This document shows positions 20,212 through 31,661 of a stretch of DNA of 64,000 bases, one piece after another. This DNA comes from Clarkia xantiana subsp. parviflora (Eukaryota > Streptophyta > Magnoliopsida > Myrtales > Onagraceae). Each line of letters opens with the position of its first letter. The first letter of the stretch is position 1. The notes below the pieces were generated by a model. The model saw only the letters and a list, made by a program, of their open reading frames with translations. It did no database searches and was not told where the DNA came from. The position numbers and the translations under genes are program-made. Location: NCBI GenBank assembly GCA_036873135.1, contig JAPTYO010000007.1:59940383-60004382 (forward strand), written 5' to 3'.

Positions 20212-20640
20212 CCTTTGGTGATGCCTCTAGTGGCGAGTGGTAACGGAAGACCTCTACGTCAGACCGTACCGGAGACCCTTTGGCGATGCCTCTAGCGGCG
20301 TGTGGTAACAGAAGACCTCTACGTCAGACCGTACCGGAAAAACCTCTGGTGATATCTCTGGTGGCGGAAGACCTCTACGTCAGACCGTACCGGAGACCCT
20401 TTGGCGATGCCTCTAGCGGCGTGTGGTAACGGAAGACCTCTACGTCAGACCGTACCGGAAAAACCTCTGGTGATATCTCTAGTGGCGGAAGACCTCTACG
20501 TCAGACCGTACCGGAGACCCTTTGGCGATGCCTCTAGCGGCGTATGTCGGAGAAGAGCCTCTAGTGGCGTCCGTTGGAGAAGTGCCTCTAGTGGCGTCCC
20601 TTAGAGAAGTGCCTCTAGTGGCGTGACTTACGAAGGCTGA
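20212..20640 (-). repeat. Higher-order tandem repeat with alternating 65- and 56-bp steps, element I
   Basis: GACCTCTACGTCAGACCGTA recurs at about 20249, 20314, 20370, 20435 and 20491, with steps 65, 56, 65, 56. The two alternating subunits differ: one has CCTTTGGCGATGCCTCTAGC, the other AACCTCTGGTGATATCTCT. Related single units precede the hAT-like insertion (19540-19687). Confidence 0.85.
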
Positions 20641-21829
20641 ATACTAAGGCTTCATTCGTCGGGGGTGACTCTCAGATAGCTGGAAAACTTCAGATCCTGA
20701 TTGTCGGTTGTGACTTGTAGGAACAGACTGTAACAGTCCTACTCATCCTTGGAATGCGACCTGCGAGAGCAGACTGTAACCGTCTCGCTTACCGTCAAGT
20801 TGACTCTGGAAGACACTGCTTGTGCATGAGTTTTTGTCCCTAATTTTTGCCTAAATTGTGCGACAACCTAGCGGGATCTTTTTTTCTCTTTTTTCTTTTC
20901 TTTTTTCTTTTTTCTTTTTTCTTTTTCTTTTTCTCTCTTTTTTCTTTTTTCTCTTTTTTTTTGTTGAGAATTTCTCTTTTTTCTCTCCTTTTGCCACGGC
21001 CGATTGAGTGATTTCCGACCGTGCCCCTCGGTTTTTTATTTTCTCTCCTTTTGCCATGATTGCAATTTCTGAATTTGCAACTATGCCCCTCATTTCCTGA
21101 TTTTGCCTAGACCGCCCTTTCGGGTTTTAACCTAGCGGAAGCACTCTTTATTTGGTAGCCGATTAAACGGTGGCTGTGACCCGTACTTTATTTTCCGCCT
21201 CGATGCGGGAGTATTTGTAGCCCTTCGGAGGGTGGCTGTGACCTTTTTCTCACCGTCTTCAATGTTGCGGGAGCTCTTTTGATTGTAGTCATTTGGAGGG
21301 TGGCTGTGGCCCTTTATTCCTCGTCTCTGATCCGGGAAACACTTTTTGTATGTAACCATTTTGAGGGTGGTTGTGGCCCTTTCACTTAATATCCGCCATC
21401 GATGTTTCGGGATCGCTCTTTTGACTGTAGCTGTTTGAGGGACGACTGTGACCCTTTCTTTTATTTTCCCGCCCTTACCGGGTTGGCGAGATCACTCTTT
21501 TTGTGTAGCCATTTTAAGGGTGGCTATGGCCCTTTTTATTCTCCCGCCCTCACAGGGTTTGCGGGGTCACTTTTTTATTCATAGACGTTTGAAGGGTGGC
21601 TGTGGCCCTTTCACCTATTTCCCGCCTTTGACGATGCAGGAGCGCTCTTTATCTGTAGCCATTCTTTGTAGTCGTTTTAGAGACGACTGTGACCCTTTTT
21701 ATCTGTAGTTGATTTAGGGACAATTGTGACCCTAATGACTTCTTCGTTTTTTTGCTTTTTTTTTTTTTTTTGAAAAAAGAAAATTTAACGACAATAATCA
21801 ACAACAATTATGTACATGCCCCTAGCGGC
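20641..21829 (-). other. Remaining 3' UTR of element I
   Basis: Holds about one unit of the TAACAGTC/TAACCGTC repeat that H has in about four copies (20680-20830), a polypyrimidine tract of TTTTTCTTTT type (20880-20990), and inverted copies of the GTGGCTGTGACCC repeat (21130-21760). No gene is seen. Confidence 0.65.
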
Positions 21830-22680
21830 AAATCTAAAATGGACCTTACAACCAATGGATGACGTAGACAGTGATTTCTAATCTCGGTTTCTCAAGTGCC
21901 CCGGTTATTGCTCTATCTCGTCTGGGGATGCCCAATGGCTAGCACCTACCGGGTTAGGCTCGTCGCATACAGGGTGAATGGCCTGGTCAACGAACACACA
22001 TGGGTCACGTGGAGTAGTCCGCATTGGGGCACAAGAATGGTTGGCGAGCAAAGGGCCGTGCACGAGATGTGCTCTTTCAGGGGCCTTAAATTGGATGATT
22101 ATTCGAGCTGAAAAATGGGTAAGGAAAAAAAATCAAATTTCGGGATATAATTGATCACGAATTCCCTTACCTGGGTGCCCGACATCTTTAATGGAAATTT
22201 ACTCCATATATGAATGGATCTGTTGCATCTTCCGTCTTTTTCTTCATATGGCGGTTGTGCTCGATCTGAACGGGGATATGCCATTTGGTTTCCATTGACC
22301 AGTTTAGATGTCGCCGTAAAATGAATGTACGGCTTGGTTCGGGAAGGCGCATGCGTTCCCTGTATGGAGATTTTGACCACTGGGTGATTTGAATCCTTCA
22401 TCGACCGCCTTGATGGGCTTGGTAATCCATGACTTTTTGAGTACTTTGTTAGGAACGTCGACTCAAGAAAAGACTGAATTGTCAATCGACTTGCATCATT
22501 CCTAAAAAAGAAAACCAATTAAATAAACTCAAATATAGGGATTTATTTATACTGATTAGATCATGGCAATATCCCTCTTTCCTATGCGGAGCTCATGATC
22601 TTGCCGCGCAAGGAGTACATAACTGAAAAGTTTATTCAACGCTAAAAAAAACGGATGCAACACTAGGAGGTTTTTCGAGA
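21830..22680 (-). other. Noncoding internal module of element I, next to the deletion that removed pol
   Basis: Corresponds in opposite orientation to 16301-17270 of H. The gag frame ends just to the right at 22685, so protease, RT, RNase H and integrase, which should lie between gag and this module, are absent. The junction is near 22550-22680. Confidence 0.6.
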
Positions 22681-22684
22681 GAAA

Positions 22685-24156
22685 TTATGTGGACGTGGCC
22701 GAAGTGGTGTTGGCGCCAGCCGACGGATCTGCGTTAAGAATCAAAAGCTTATGGTCAATGAGATCCTGGATCCTGTGCCTCAGACGCGAGCAATCCTCGG
22801 TTGAATGACCAATTATCCCCATGTGAAACTCACACTTCGAGTTTGGATCATTGCTGGGTATCCTTGAAGTGGTCTTCCAAACCTCAGGACCAATGAGACC
22901 CTGAGCAAGTGCTTTCTGATATACTTCAGTGGCCGACACTGGTAAAGGTGTGAATTTTCTAGACTCCCGCATCTTGTTCACAGTCCGGTTTTCAGGTCCA
23001 CCCATAGCGGGGGTTTGCGGAGCTTGTGTTTGGTAGACTGCACCTACCGTTGTGTCTTTGGATGACCAGTTCTTGAAGCCTCCCCTTTTGGTTATATCCT
23101 CTTGTTGACTTCTGGAGGGGTCTTCAAGTTTTCCAGTCCGAATGCCCTGCTCTACCATTTCTCCGGATTTCACCAAATCAGCGAAGTTGGCTGAAACATG
23201 TCCTAACAAATGGGAGTAATATGCCCCTTTAAGAGTGCCGATGAACATGGACACCGCTTCTGCGTCTTCCAGTGGTGGTCGAACCCCAGCGGCTTTCTCT
23301 CTCCAAGCCTGCATATAGCTTCTAAATGATTGCCCCCTTTCCATCTCCATGCTTTGAAGATCCATGCGAGTCGGAGCAGTGTCCAGATTGAACTTGTATT
23401 GGCGAACAAAAGCGTTAGCCATGTCCTCCCAGGTTGAGATATCACCGACCTTCAAGCTGACGAACCAAACCAAAGCTGCTCCTTTCAAGATCTCCTGGAA
23501 CGTCTAGATCAAGAACTTCTCATACTGCCGATAAGGGGCCATCTTTGCCAGGTAAATCCTCAGGTGGACAATGGGATTACCGGTGCCGTCATACTTCTCA
23601 AAGTCGGGGATTTTGAACTTCTCTGGTCTTGAAATGTCGGGGAAAAGGCATAGGTCGGAGTAGCCAATGCCTCCATACTGCTCAAGTCCGGACAAAACCT
23701 TCATCTTTTCCTCCATTTTCTTCAAGCGGCGATCCTGTTCGGATTCGATGACAGGTGACGATGTGGCTGCATTTGTGCCGATTGCACCTCCTTGGTTAAC
23801 ATGCCCATACATTACCGTCGGTTTCGGAAGGACATTCGGCTTTGATGCAGATTGATCAGGAATGACCAAAACAGGGGGTTTGTCTGAGGGAGTTCAACCG
23901 TGGCGTCGGGAAGCACGGTTGCAGCCGGCATCAGAGGTCCAGTATTCGCCACAGGTGTTGTGGAGGATCCTGGACTCGAGGTTGCTGTCAGCAAGGCCGG
24001 TTTCAGAGTATTGTTGGTTGACCGATCCCCGAGGAGTTCCATGATGCGATCCATGTTTGCCGACATGGATGCCATATCCTGATGCATTTTAGCATTAGCC
24101 GTCTCGATCTCGGCTATTCGTTCCTCTTGTTGCTGGATCCTTTGAGCGTCCTCCAT
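22685..24156 (-). pseudogene. Ogre-type gag, element I, broken by a frameshift and a stop
   Basis: The N-terminal frame (24156-23812) has coiled-coil-like IQQQEERIAEIETANAKMHQ. A frameshift leads to the second frame with FEKYDGTGNPIVHLRIY, the start of the gag core. After one in-frame stop at 23504 the core goes on with DTAPTRMDLQSMEMERGQ, FRSYMQAWREKAAG and LVKSGEMVEQGIRTG, all typical of Ogre gag. CEFHMGIIGHSTEDCSRL near the end is the Cys/His motif. Gag would assemble the RNA-packaging particle. Two lesions make this copy nonfunctional as read. Confidence 0.85.
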
Positions 24157-25222
24157 GTTAGCGGTTTGTCGCGTGATGGCCAGTAATACCTGCAGCGAAA
24201 AATGTGATATTCAGAATATGGAACACAAGATATCATGCATGATTGTTTTGAAAGCAATGTGTCATTCAACTCATCATCTTTTGGAAAAATGCTTTGTAAA
24301 ATATGTTTCTAAGACACTTTACACAACTCGGAATTCGGTCAATGAGCGTCCAGTACTTGCCCCATAATCCGAGCGATGGTAATGCAACAAGGTTTTTCAA
24401 AATGGATCTGATTTTTACCACTTGTTCGGATTTTGGAACGAGCACTTAACCCTGACGTTTATATTTTGAACGATACTAGCACTCCATTCTACGCGGTATT
24501 TCTACAATAGTTTCGCTCTGCATCCGTCATGCTGTCCGAACCTGGTCAACGCCAGTCTTGGAAAATGGTAGGCCCGTGATACGAGGGCAAATGTGCAGTC
24601 GTTTCATTTTTTCGAAAATGGTGTGTAAAGCGTTTTAGAAACGACGATTTGAATGACACATTTTTTGAGAATATGATGCATGCTTGTAACGTAAATCTCC
24701 ATTAATGCGCGTTGTACAATCATATATGGTAAAAAAAATAAAGATTACATCGAGACCGATGTCCTATATATGAGAAATTCTAGGGGTCGAGAACAATTAG
24801 GAAAAGAGCACACGCAAGTACGCATAGCGGTGGGATCGAAGTTTCAGGTGTGTGTTTTTGCTTTGTTCTACAAGGTAGGCTCCACTGATAGGTTCCCGAC
24901 AAGGTGGTTTCCTCACCCCATCACAGGGATCACAGGACCTTCACAAGCGAGTGGAGTTGTTCTGAGTCGTTCCGGCAGCCCGGCAGCGCGGTCGTACCCT
25001 TACTAACTCTCCGGGGTTCCTAGTTGCCCTGGGTTTTAGGCATTTTAGAGATTATACTAAAGTGGATGTGTGTGCGGGTTCAACAAAGAAACATAAGCTA
25101 GTAAAATAAAAAGTTCCGCACCTATCACATAAAAACCCAAAGTTAGAATAAGAGTTATACACAAATAAACTAAAAAAAAATGGCAAATAAGAAAATATAC
25201 AAAGCCCGAACCCTCTAAGTTT
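24157..25222 (-). other. Leader of element I
   Basis: Noncoding sequence between primer site and gag. The part at 24800-25080 matches the leader of H inverted, including CTGTGATCCCTGTGATGGGG on the minus strand. The repeat-rich middle of the H leader is mostly absent here. Confidence 0.6.
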
Positions 25223-25239
25223 CCCCAGCAGAGTCGCCA
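25223..25239 (-). other. Primer-binding site of element I
   Basis: Minus-strand TGGCGACTCTGCTGGGG just inside the 5' LTR, the Ogre tRNA-Arg-type site. Confidence 0.8.
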
Positions 25240-25242
25240 AAT

Positions 25243-26580
25243 TGTCGGACCTAAAATCTGACCTATGGCGAATTACGTTTTGAAAACGTGCAATTTTAAC
25301 AGAGTCGCCACTAGTTAATAAAGGCTAACTAGAATCCTAAATTACCTAAACGAATAACGTATTAAACGCTAGGTCTAAAATTGGTCCACGACCAGAAATT
25401 CAAGTTCGGGGGTTCTATTACGAGTTAAAAAAAATATATTTTCTAATTACGCCCTTTCGGTACTTAATTAACCTATTTGCCAATTTTAAAATTTAAATAT
25501 GTATTACGCCGAATTAATCTAACGATATCAAAAACTAAACTAACTCTCATGCGAAAAATATTATCAACGACAAATATAAGCTAAAAAAAAACTGTTACAC
25601 ATCTAAAATTCCTAATTGAGATAAAACCTAATAAAATTAAGCATGCTCAAAATCATGATATAATTTAATAACAATACGTCCTACACATATATACATACAA
25701 TAAAACTTGTTACCTAATTAATCTACATCTAAATTAACTAATTAACATGTTCTAATAACAATAATAATAATGATAATAAAAATAATAAATAAAAAAAAAA
25801 GAAAATAATATTAATAAATAATTCGAAAAAAAAAAAAAAAAAAAAATTGAAACAGCAGCAGCGCCTACCAGCAGGGAATTGGATGGAACGGCACCGGCAG
25901 CAAGGACCAGAACGGCGACACTCCGGCGACAGCAGCAAAGACGGCGACGCGGCGGAACGACCTGATTCCGGTGGCGGTGGTGCTTGTCTCGATGATTCCG
26001 GCGGCGTGGTGGACCTCCGACGGGAATTTGGATCTGGCGACAGCAACGGCAGGAGCGGCCACGGCGGTCGGAGCTAGCAACGGCGTCGGAGCGGGCTGGC
26101 TGAGGGTCGGACTGGGACGGCGACAGGCGTGGCGGCACGACACGGTCGGGGCTGGCGACGGCGGCGGTAGGTCTGCCGTAGCTCCGGCGAGTCTGAACGG
26201 GGAGAGGATGAAGAAGAAAACACCAAGCACGAATTTCGAGGAAAAATAATATTTTATTCTAATTTTTTTCTGTCCACTATTACATAGTACTAGGTACCTA
26301 TTTATAGGTAAATTGACACCCAAAAATTAGAAAATCAATATTCCCTCAATATTTACACTATTAAATCCGAAAATATATATATATATAAATATATATATTA
26401 TATATTTTCTGATTTATTACATCACATTATTGCATATGTATTGTCCTAATTTAAACTGAGCCTATTTTTGGCAACCTCGTGACCTTCCATATTTAAATAC
26501 TTCCTTTTTTAAACGCGTTACACGTAACATTTTTTAACATGTCACGTACGTGTCGCGCGTACCAAAATTAGGTGTTTACA
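25243..26580 (-). repeat. 5' LTR of element I
   Basis: 1338 bp, same ends as the 3' copy; TATA box on the minus strand at 26299-26306. It differs from the 3' copy mainly in A-tract and TA-tract lengths and a few bases. Followed at 26581 by the second CCCAT of the target duplication. Confidence 0.92.
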
Positions 26581-26585
26581 CCCAT

Positions 26586-27000
26586 GCCTACACAAAAAGA
26601 GTGATCCCGCGAACCCGGTGAGGGCGGGAAAATAAAATAAAGGGTCACAGTCGTCTGTCTAAACGGCTACAATCAAAAGAGCGCTCCCGGAACATCGATG
26701 GCGGGTATTAAGTGAAAAGGCCACAATCACCCTCAAAATGGTTACATACAAAGAGTGTTTCCCGGATCAGAGACGAGGAATGAATGGCCACAGCCACCCT
26801 CCAATTGGCTACAAATAAAAAGAGCTCCCGCAATATTGAAGACGGTGAGAAAAGGGTCACAGCCACCCTCCAAAGGGCTACAAATTACTCCCGCATCAAA
26901 GCGGAAAATAAAGTACGGGTCACGGCCACTGTTTAATCGGCTACCAAACAAAGAGTGCTTCCGCTAGGTTGAAAACCCGAAAGGGCGACCTAGGCAAAAT
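26586..27000 (+). repeat. Irregular tandem repeats, element H, right of the insertion of I
   Basis: Continuation of the 17340-17678 array after the target duplication. Blocks GGCCACAGCCACCCTCCAA and GGCTACAAATAAAAAGAGCT alternate with CCCGCAATATTGAAGACGG-type segments at 60-80 bp steps. Confidence 0.75.
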
Positions 27001-27269
27001 CAGGAAATAAGAGGCATGGTTGCAAGTTCAGGAATTGCAATCATGGCAAAAGGAGAAAATAAAAAAACCGAGGGGCACGGTCGGAAATCTCTCAATCGGC
27101 CGTGGCAAAAGGAGAGAAAAAAGAGAAATTCTCAAAACAAAAAAAAAAACAAAAAAAAAAAAGAGAGAAAGATCCCGCTAAGTTGTCGCACCGTGCGCAA
27201 TTTAGGCAAAAATTAGGGACAAACATTCATGCGCAAGCGTATTTTCTACGACACAGCGTCTTCCAAAGT

Positions 27270-27640
27270 CAACTTCACGGCAAGCGGGACGGTTACAGTC
27301 TGCTCTCACGAGTCACCATTCAAGGATGAGTAGGACTGTTACAGTATGTTCCTACGAGTCAGCTTCACGGCAAGCGAGACGGTTACAGTCTGCTCTCGCA
27401 AGTCACCATTCAAGAATGAGTAGGACTGTTACAGTCTGTTCCTATGAGTCTCATGACAAACGGGACGGTTACAGTCTGCTCTCGCAAGTCACCATTCAAG
27501 GATGAGTAGGACTATTACAGTCTGTTCCTAAAAGTCTCATGACAAACGGAACGGTTACAGTCTACTCTCGCGAGTCACCATTCAATGATGAGTAGGACTG
27601 TTACAGTCTGTTCCTACAAGTCACAGCCGACAATCAAGAT
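27270..27640 (+). repeat. Tandem repeat of about 86-90 bp, 3' UTR of element H
   Basis: GACGGTTACAGTCTGCTCTC recurs near 27288, 27378, 27464 and 27550, each followed by CACCATTCAAGGATGAGTAG. About four copies. Element I has roughly one copy of the same unit (20680-20830), so copy number differs between two elements of one family. Confidence 0.85.
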
Positions 27641-27699
27641 CTGAAGATTTCCAGCTTTCTGAGAGTCACCCCCGATGAACGAAGCCGTAGTATTCAGCA

Positions 27700-28060
27700 T
27701 TCGCAAGTCAAGCCACTGGAGGCTTTTCCTTATCGCTCGCCGCTGGAGGCATCGTCTATTAAGGTTTTACTTTATTGCACGCCACTGGAGTTTTTCCTTA
27801 TCTCTCGCCAATGGAGGCATCGTCGATCAAGGTTTTTCGTTACTGCACGACACTGGAGGCTTTTCTTTTCTACATGCCATTGGAGGCTTTTCGTTACTGC
27901 ACGCCACTGGAGGCTTTACTTTTACGCACCACCAAAGGAAGCACCGTCAATAGGGACACCGCCGACCGAGGCTTTACTTTTCCGCACCCCCACTGGAGGC
28001 TCTTATTTTCCGCACTGCCGCTGGAGGCTCTACATTCCGCACTACCAATAACGTTTTCTT
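27700..28060 (+). repeat. Short-unit tandem repeats of GCCACTGGAGGC type, 3' UTR of element H
   Basis: GCC(A/G)CTGGAGGC blocks recur every 25-60 bp. They correspond to the CCTCCAGTGGCG repeats of I in the opposite direction. The frames here are repetitive and not coding. The polypurine tract of H follows near 28193-28206. Confidence 0.75.
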
Positions 28061-28206
28061 TAGTAATGTCCGTCAATAAAGCCAAATGCCACCTTGGAGA
28101 CTTGAAGACCCGAAGATATACTTCCTAGCCAAAATTAGTGTTTACTCGTCTTTGAACAAACCCCCTCGAATGCATTCTACGGGAGTCCGTCCAAAGACGG
28201 GCAAGC

Positions 28207-28732
28207 TGTAAACACCTAATTTTGGTACGCGCGACACGTATATAACACGTTCAAAAGTGTTATGTGTAACGCGTTTAAAAAAATGAAATATTTAAATATG
28301 GAAGGTCACGGGGTTGCTAAAAATAGGCTTAGTTTAAATTGGGATAGTGTAGATGCATTTAATATTTTGTAATACTCAGAAAATATACGATATATATTTA
28401 TGGCAATATGCAATAAATATATATTCATAATTTTCGGAATTAATTAGTATATATTTGAGAAAATATTGTTTTCCTAATTTTAGGTGTTAATCTAGCTATA
28501 AAGGGTCCCTAGTCTATGTAAAAAAAGGAGGAACATCAATAATAATACATCATATCTCGTAACCCGTACGTTTTTGTCATGTAGTGTAAAGTTTTTTTTA
28601 TTTTTTTCGTTATCTGCTTCCAGCGCCGCCCCCTCCTCCCGCCGGTAAAGGACCTCTCCGGAAAACCATCCACGTCGCCACCCGATCGCCCCGCTGCTCC
28701 TCGCCGACACCGCCACCTCCCCGTCGCTCTCA

Positions 28733-28780
<48 letters not shown>

Positions 28781-29737
28781 TCTCTCTCCTTCACCTGTGG
28801 CTACTGGAGCCACTGACCACCAACATTCGTCCGCCCTCGTGCCTCTCTGCACCGCCCTCGCGCCACCTTCTCATCCGACAATGACGCCGATCCTCAGACC
28901 TCCAAGCTCCGGCAACGACGACATCCATTCTTCACCAGACCACCGTGTCCATCCGCGCGTCCTCCACAGCACTAGCCGTCACCACCGACCTCGCCTCCGT
29001 CATCCTTCCATCGCCGCTGAGGTCTCTCTCAGCCTCCGCGTCGTGACTTCCGCCCACCGGAGCCGTCGTGCTGTCGCTGTCCATCTCCAAGTTGCAGGTC
29101 CCGTTCTTCTTCTTGATTTATTTATTTATTTATTATTATTTTTTCATTATTTTATTTATCAGTTATTATAGTTATTATTATATTATATGTAATGGTTTAA
29201 ATCTAGTTGGTTAAATTTATTTAATAATTTAAATATAGTTGATTAAATTTAATTAAGTAGCATGTTTAATTGCTCGAGTATGTATATACGTTGAATATAT
29301 AGTAGGTTGTGTACGGATTTTAGCATGTTAGAAGTTTGTGTAGTATTTTAGATTTCATTATTACTAGGAGTTATATGTTATAATTAATTTTTAGACTTAG
29401 AATTATAGTTGACAATATTTTTGCATATGATAAACTTTTAAATATTGACACTGTTAGATTAATCTGAGGTAATATTTTTTTTAAATAATAAAATTGGCAA
29501 ATAAGTGAATTGAGTACTGAAAGGGCGTAGTTAAAAATTTAATTATATTTTTAATTCTTAATAGAACCCTCGAATTCAAATTTATGATCGTAGACCGAAT
29601 TTAAACCTAGGTATTTAATTCGTTATTTGTCTAGGTAATTTAGGATTCTAGTTAGCCTTATAATTAACTAGTGGCGACTCTTTCAAAATTCAACGTTTTA
29701 AAACGTAATCGCCCTAGGTCAAATTTTAGGAGTGACA
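28207..29737 (+). repeat. 3' LTR of element H
   Basis: 1531 bp, TGTAAACACCTAATTTTGG to GGAGTGACA, colinear with 12995-14518; TATA-like TATAAAGG at 28497-28504. Followed by GTGGA, the second target duplication copy. Confidence 0.93.
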
Positions 29738-29742
29738 GTGGA

Positions 29743-31076
29743 TCTATACGAGGCCAACCATGGAGAAAGAAATACCTTCAAAGCACACGAGTCACCCGAT
29801 ACCAGATTCGATGGTCTTCGAAAATGCTTGGCTAACCCTAGCAATAAAAGGTCTAAACGAAGGTCCGGTGCAAACCACTGTTGATTAGTGTACCCTAACA
29901 GGTACGCTTCGTTTAACACACATAGAACTGAAAAATGTTTTATTTGATGCAAGACATCTGATCAAATTCACTTGTGAATTTTTTTCAGGTGGAAAGTTGA
30001 ACGTGGTCCAGACTGCTTGTCTATTTTACCTTCATTGAAGCTTCAATCTATGATCGGATACCTTATTATTGTTGTTGTTGGATTTCCTATTTATTCGTTT
30101 AAATGTTTGAATTTGTTAAAATAAAGATTAGGAATTCTTGAATATAGTAGTTTCCCTTCGATTCGAAATGTGATCTATTTAATCGACCCAACAAAATGGG
30201 AACAATCTGAAACGAATTTAAAACCAAAATATCCACCATGATCAGGTGGTCGGATCAAACAATTACAAACACTTCCATTCATCTAATGTCGCGAAACATC
30301 GAAATAGCGTCAATATCCATCGATTGCATAGTTCTAAGAGCGAACCAACTTTAAATTTTTCTTAACTGTTAGTACTCCATTAGATGATAAATTCCGTAAT
30401 GATGAACATGTTTGACACCGATTAGATTAAGTTAAATTGAATTTTGGAAATGAAACGATTTATTCTATGGAGTTGAACTTGTAATGAGCGCCACGAGCGA
30501 GTGTACCTCGAAAGACGAAACATATCGTTTATAAGTACGAATTTAATGATGCAGTGTTTTAATGAATGAATGTTGAATTTTCATTTGCCTCCCTTTGGGA
30601 ATAATTCATTCAATACTTGCACGATGAAGAGAGGTAGGCTTCATAAGATACCACGAACTCGTAAAGTATAAACTGACGCAGAAGGCTAAAGCTCAATGCA
30701 CAGTTCAAAGATGGATAACTCATTGAAATGAATTAGCCAATGAAAAGGATGACGTCACCAAAACGACTCTCCCACTAAATTCCTTAAACGAGAAGTTTGG
30801 CAACACATTCATATTGATAAAGCACTTCATCAACTATATCGGTTAAAAAACGACGCCGTAAAAGATAAAAAGGAATGATAACGAGTTAAATCTTATCATC
30901 ATGCGACATTGACTTGCGCATTAAACAAGTATTTGAACCAAGAGTATGGTAACTACTCTTAAAGGATACATGTTTAAATTAGCTTATGATTATGGTTCCG
31001 TGGTCGAACATGAGACGTTACATGACTTGAGGACATTTTTTTTTCAACGCTTGGCGAAATCAAAACTGGCGAAGTC
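29743..31076 (+). pseudogene. Degenerate middle of Copia element D (gag to integrase)
   Basis: No long frame survives. Blocks align with E at 42740-44170, for example TTCACTTGTGAATTTTTTTCAGG here and TCACTCGTGAATTTTTCAG there, so this is the decayed continuation of the gag piece that ends at 12994. The integrase seen in E is not readable here. No separate gene is supported. Confidence 0.55.
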
Positions 31077-31661
31077 TTGATCGGATTGGAGCAGGATAAC
31101 GATGATAGTCAGATCCCACTTACTTCGAGTGGGATATTTGAGGAAGAAACACAAGTGAATGAAATGGTGAATGAAGATGAGGACATTTTCATAGTAAATC
31201 CAGTGGGAGGAGCCAATCCTACCACACAAATCGCTGCTGCTGTAGGTGCGAATCAAGTAGAACCTGATAATCAGGTTACCAAACCGCTGGATGAAAATCC
31301 AATAATACCCCAACTACCCATTATTTCTAGTTGGAGTGGGTTAACCAACTTGGTTCCAAGGCCGATAGGTCGTTCAAGAAAGGTTGTAGGTCAAGGTTCT
31401 AGCACTGCCCTTGTTCCCAGTGGGAGTGAAGCTCTGATAGAAAGTATTATTCCGAGTGTGAGCAACGTTCAGACTCAAGATGGGATTAACGAGCCTAGAC
31501 GTAGTCAAAGGCATCTAACTTCTCCTAATAAGTTTCCCATCGAGAGGGGTGAAGTATTCACCCTAACTTCTGTTGAGGAATCGGTAACAGTTCAACGAGC
31601 GTTGAATGGACCTCAAGCGAAGGAATGGAGGAAAGCGACGGAGAAGAGAACGCCTCAATGA
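31077..31661 (+). pseudogene. Copia integrase-RT linker, element D
   Basis: A 194-residue frame rich in Ser/Pro/Val contains NEPRRSQRHLTSP. The RRSxR motif marks the linker just before reverse transcriptase in Copia polyproteins. The frame ends in a stop after AKEWRKATEKR, where RT begins in a neighbouring frame. The leftmost part lies in the decayed end of integrase. Confidence 0.75.

Larger units (their letters stand above)
17679..26580 (-). mobile_element. Element I: Ogre-like Gypsy derivative with broken gag and no pol, nested in H
   Basis: Flanked by CCCAT at 17674-17678 and 26581-26585, a 5-bp duplication of H sequence. LTRs are direct repeats in minus orientation: 5' 25243-26580, 3' 17679-19037. 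A minus-strand primer site (25239-25223), gag remnants (24156-22685), a conserved noncoding module and long tandem repeats follow. The tract AAAGAGGGGCAAGC directly before the 3' LTR is the polypurine tract. Same LTR family as its host H, in the opposite direction. Pol is entirely missing. Confidence 0.92.
12995..29737 (+). mobile_element. Element H: Ogre-like Gypsy derivative without gag or pol, host of element I
   Basis: Flanked by GTGGA at 12990-12994 and 29738-29742, a clean 5-bp target duplication inside D. Direct LTRs are 12995-14518 and 28207-29737. The 5' LTR is followed by a TGGCGACTC primer site and the 3' LTR is preceded by AAAGACGGGCAAGC, a polypurine tract. Without element I the internal part is about 4.8 kb and shows only leader, a conserved noncoding module and tandem repeats. 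It must have moved with proteins from another element, like the large derivatives called LARDs. Confidence 0.9.

Noticed and set aside
19033..20640. Long repetitive frames on both strands in the 3' UTR of element I that look like repeat proteins
   Set aside because: The periodicity follows the DNA repeat units, several frames are open at once, and the array is interrupted by a hAT-like element and varies between copies.
20212..20640. Regular repeats considered as a CRISPR array
   Set aside because: Units are tandem without unique spacers, in a eukaryotic retrotransposon 3' UTR.
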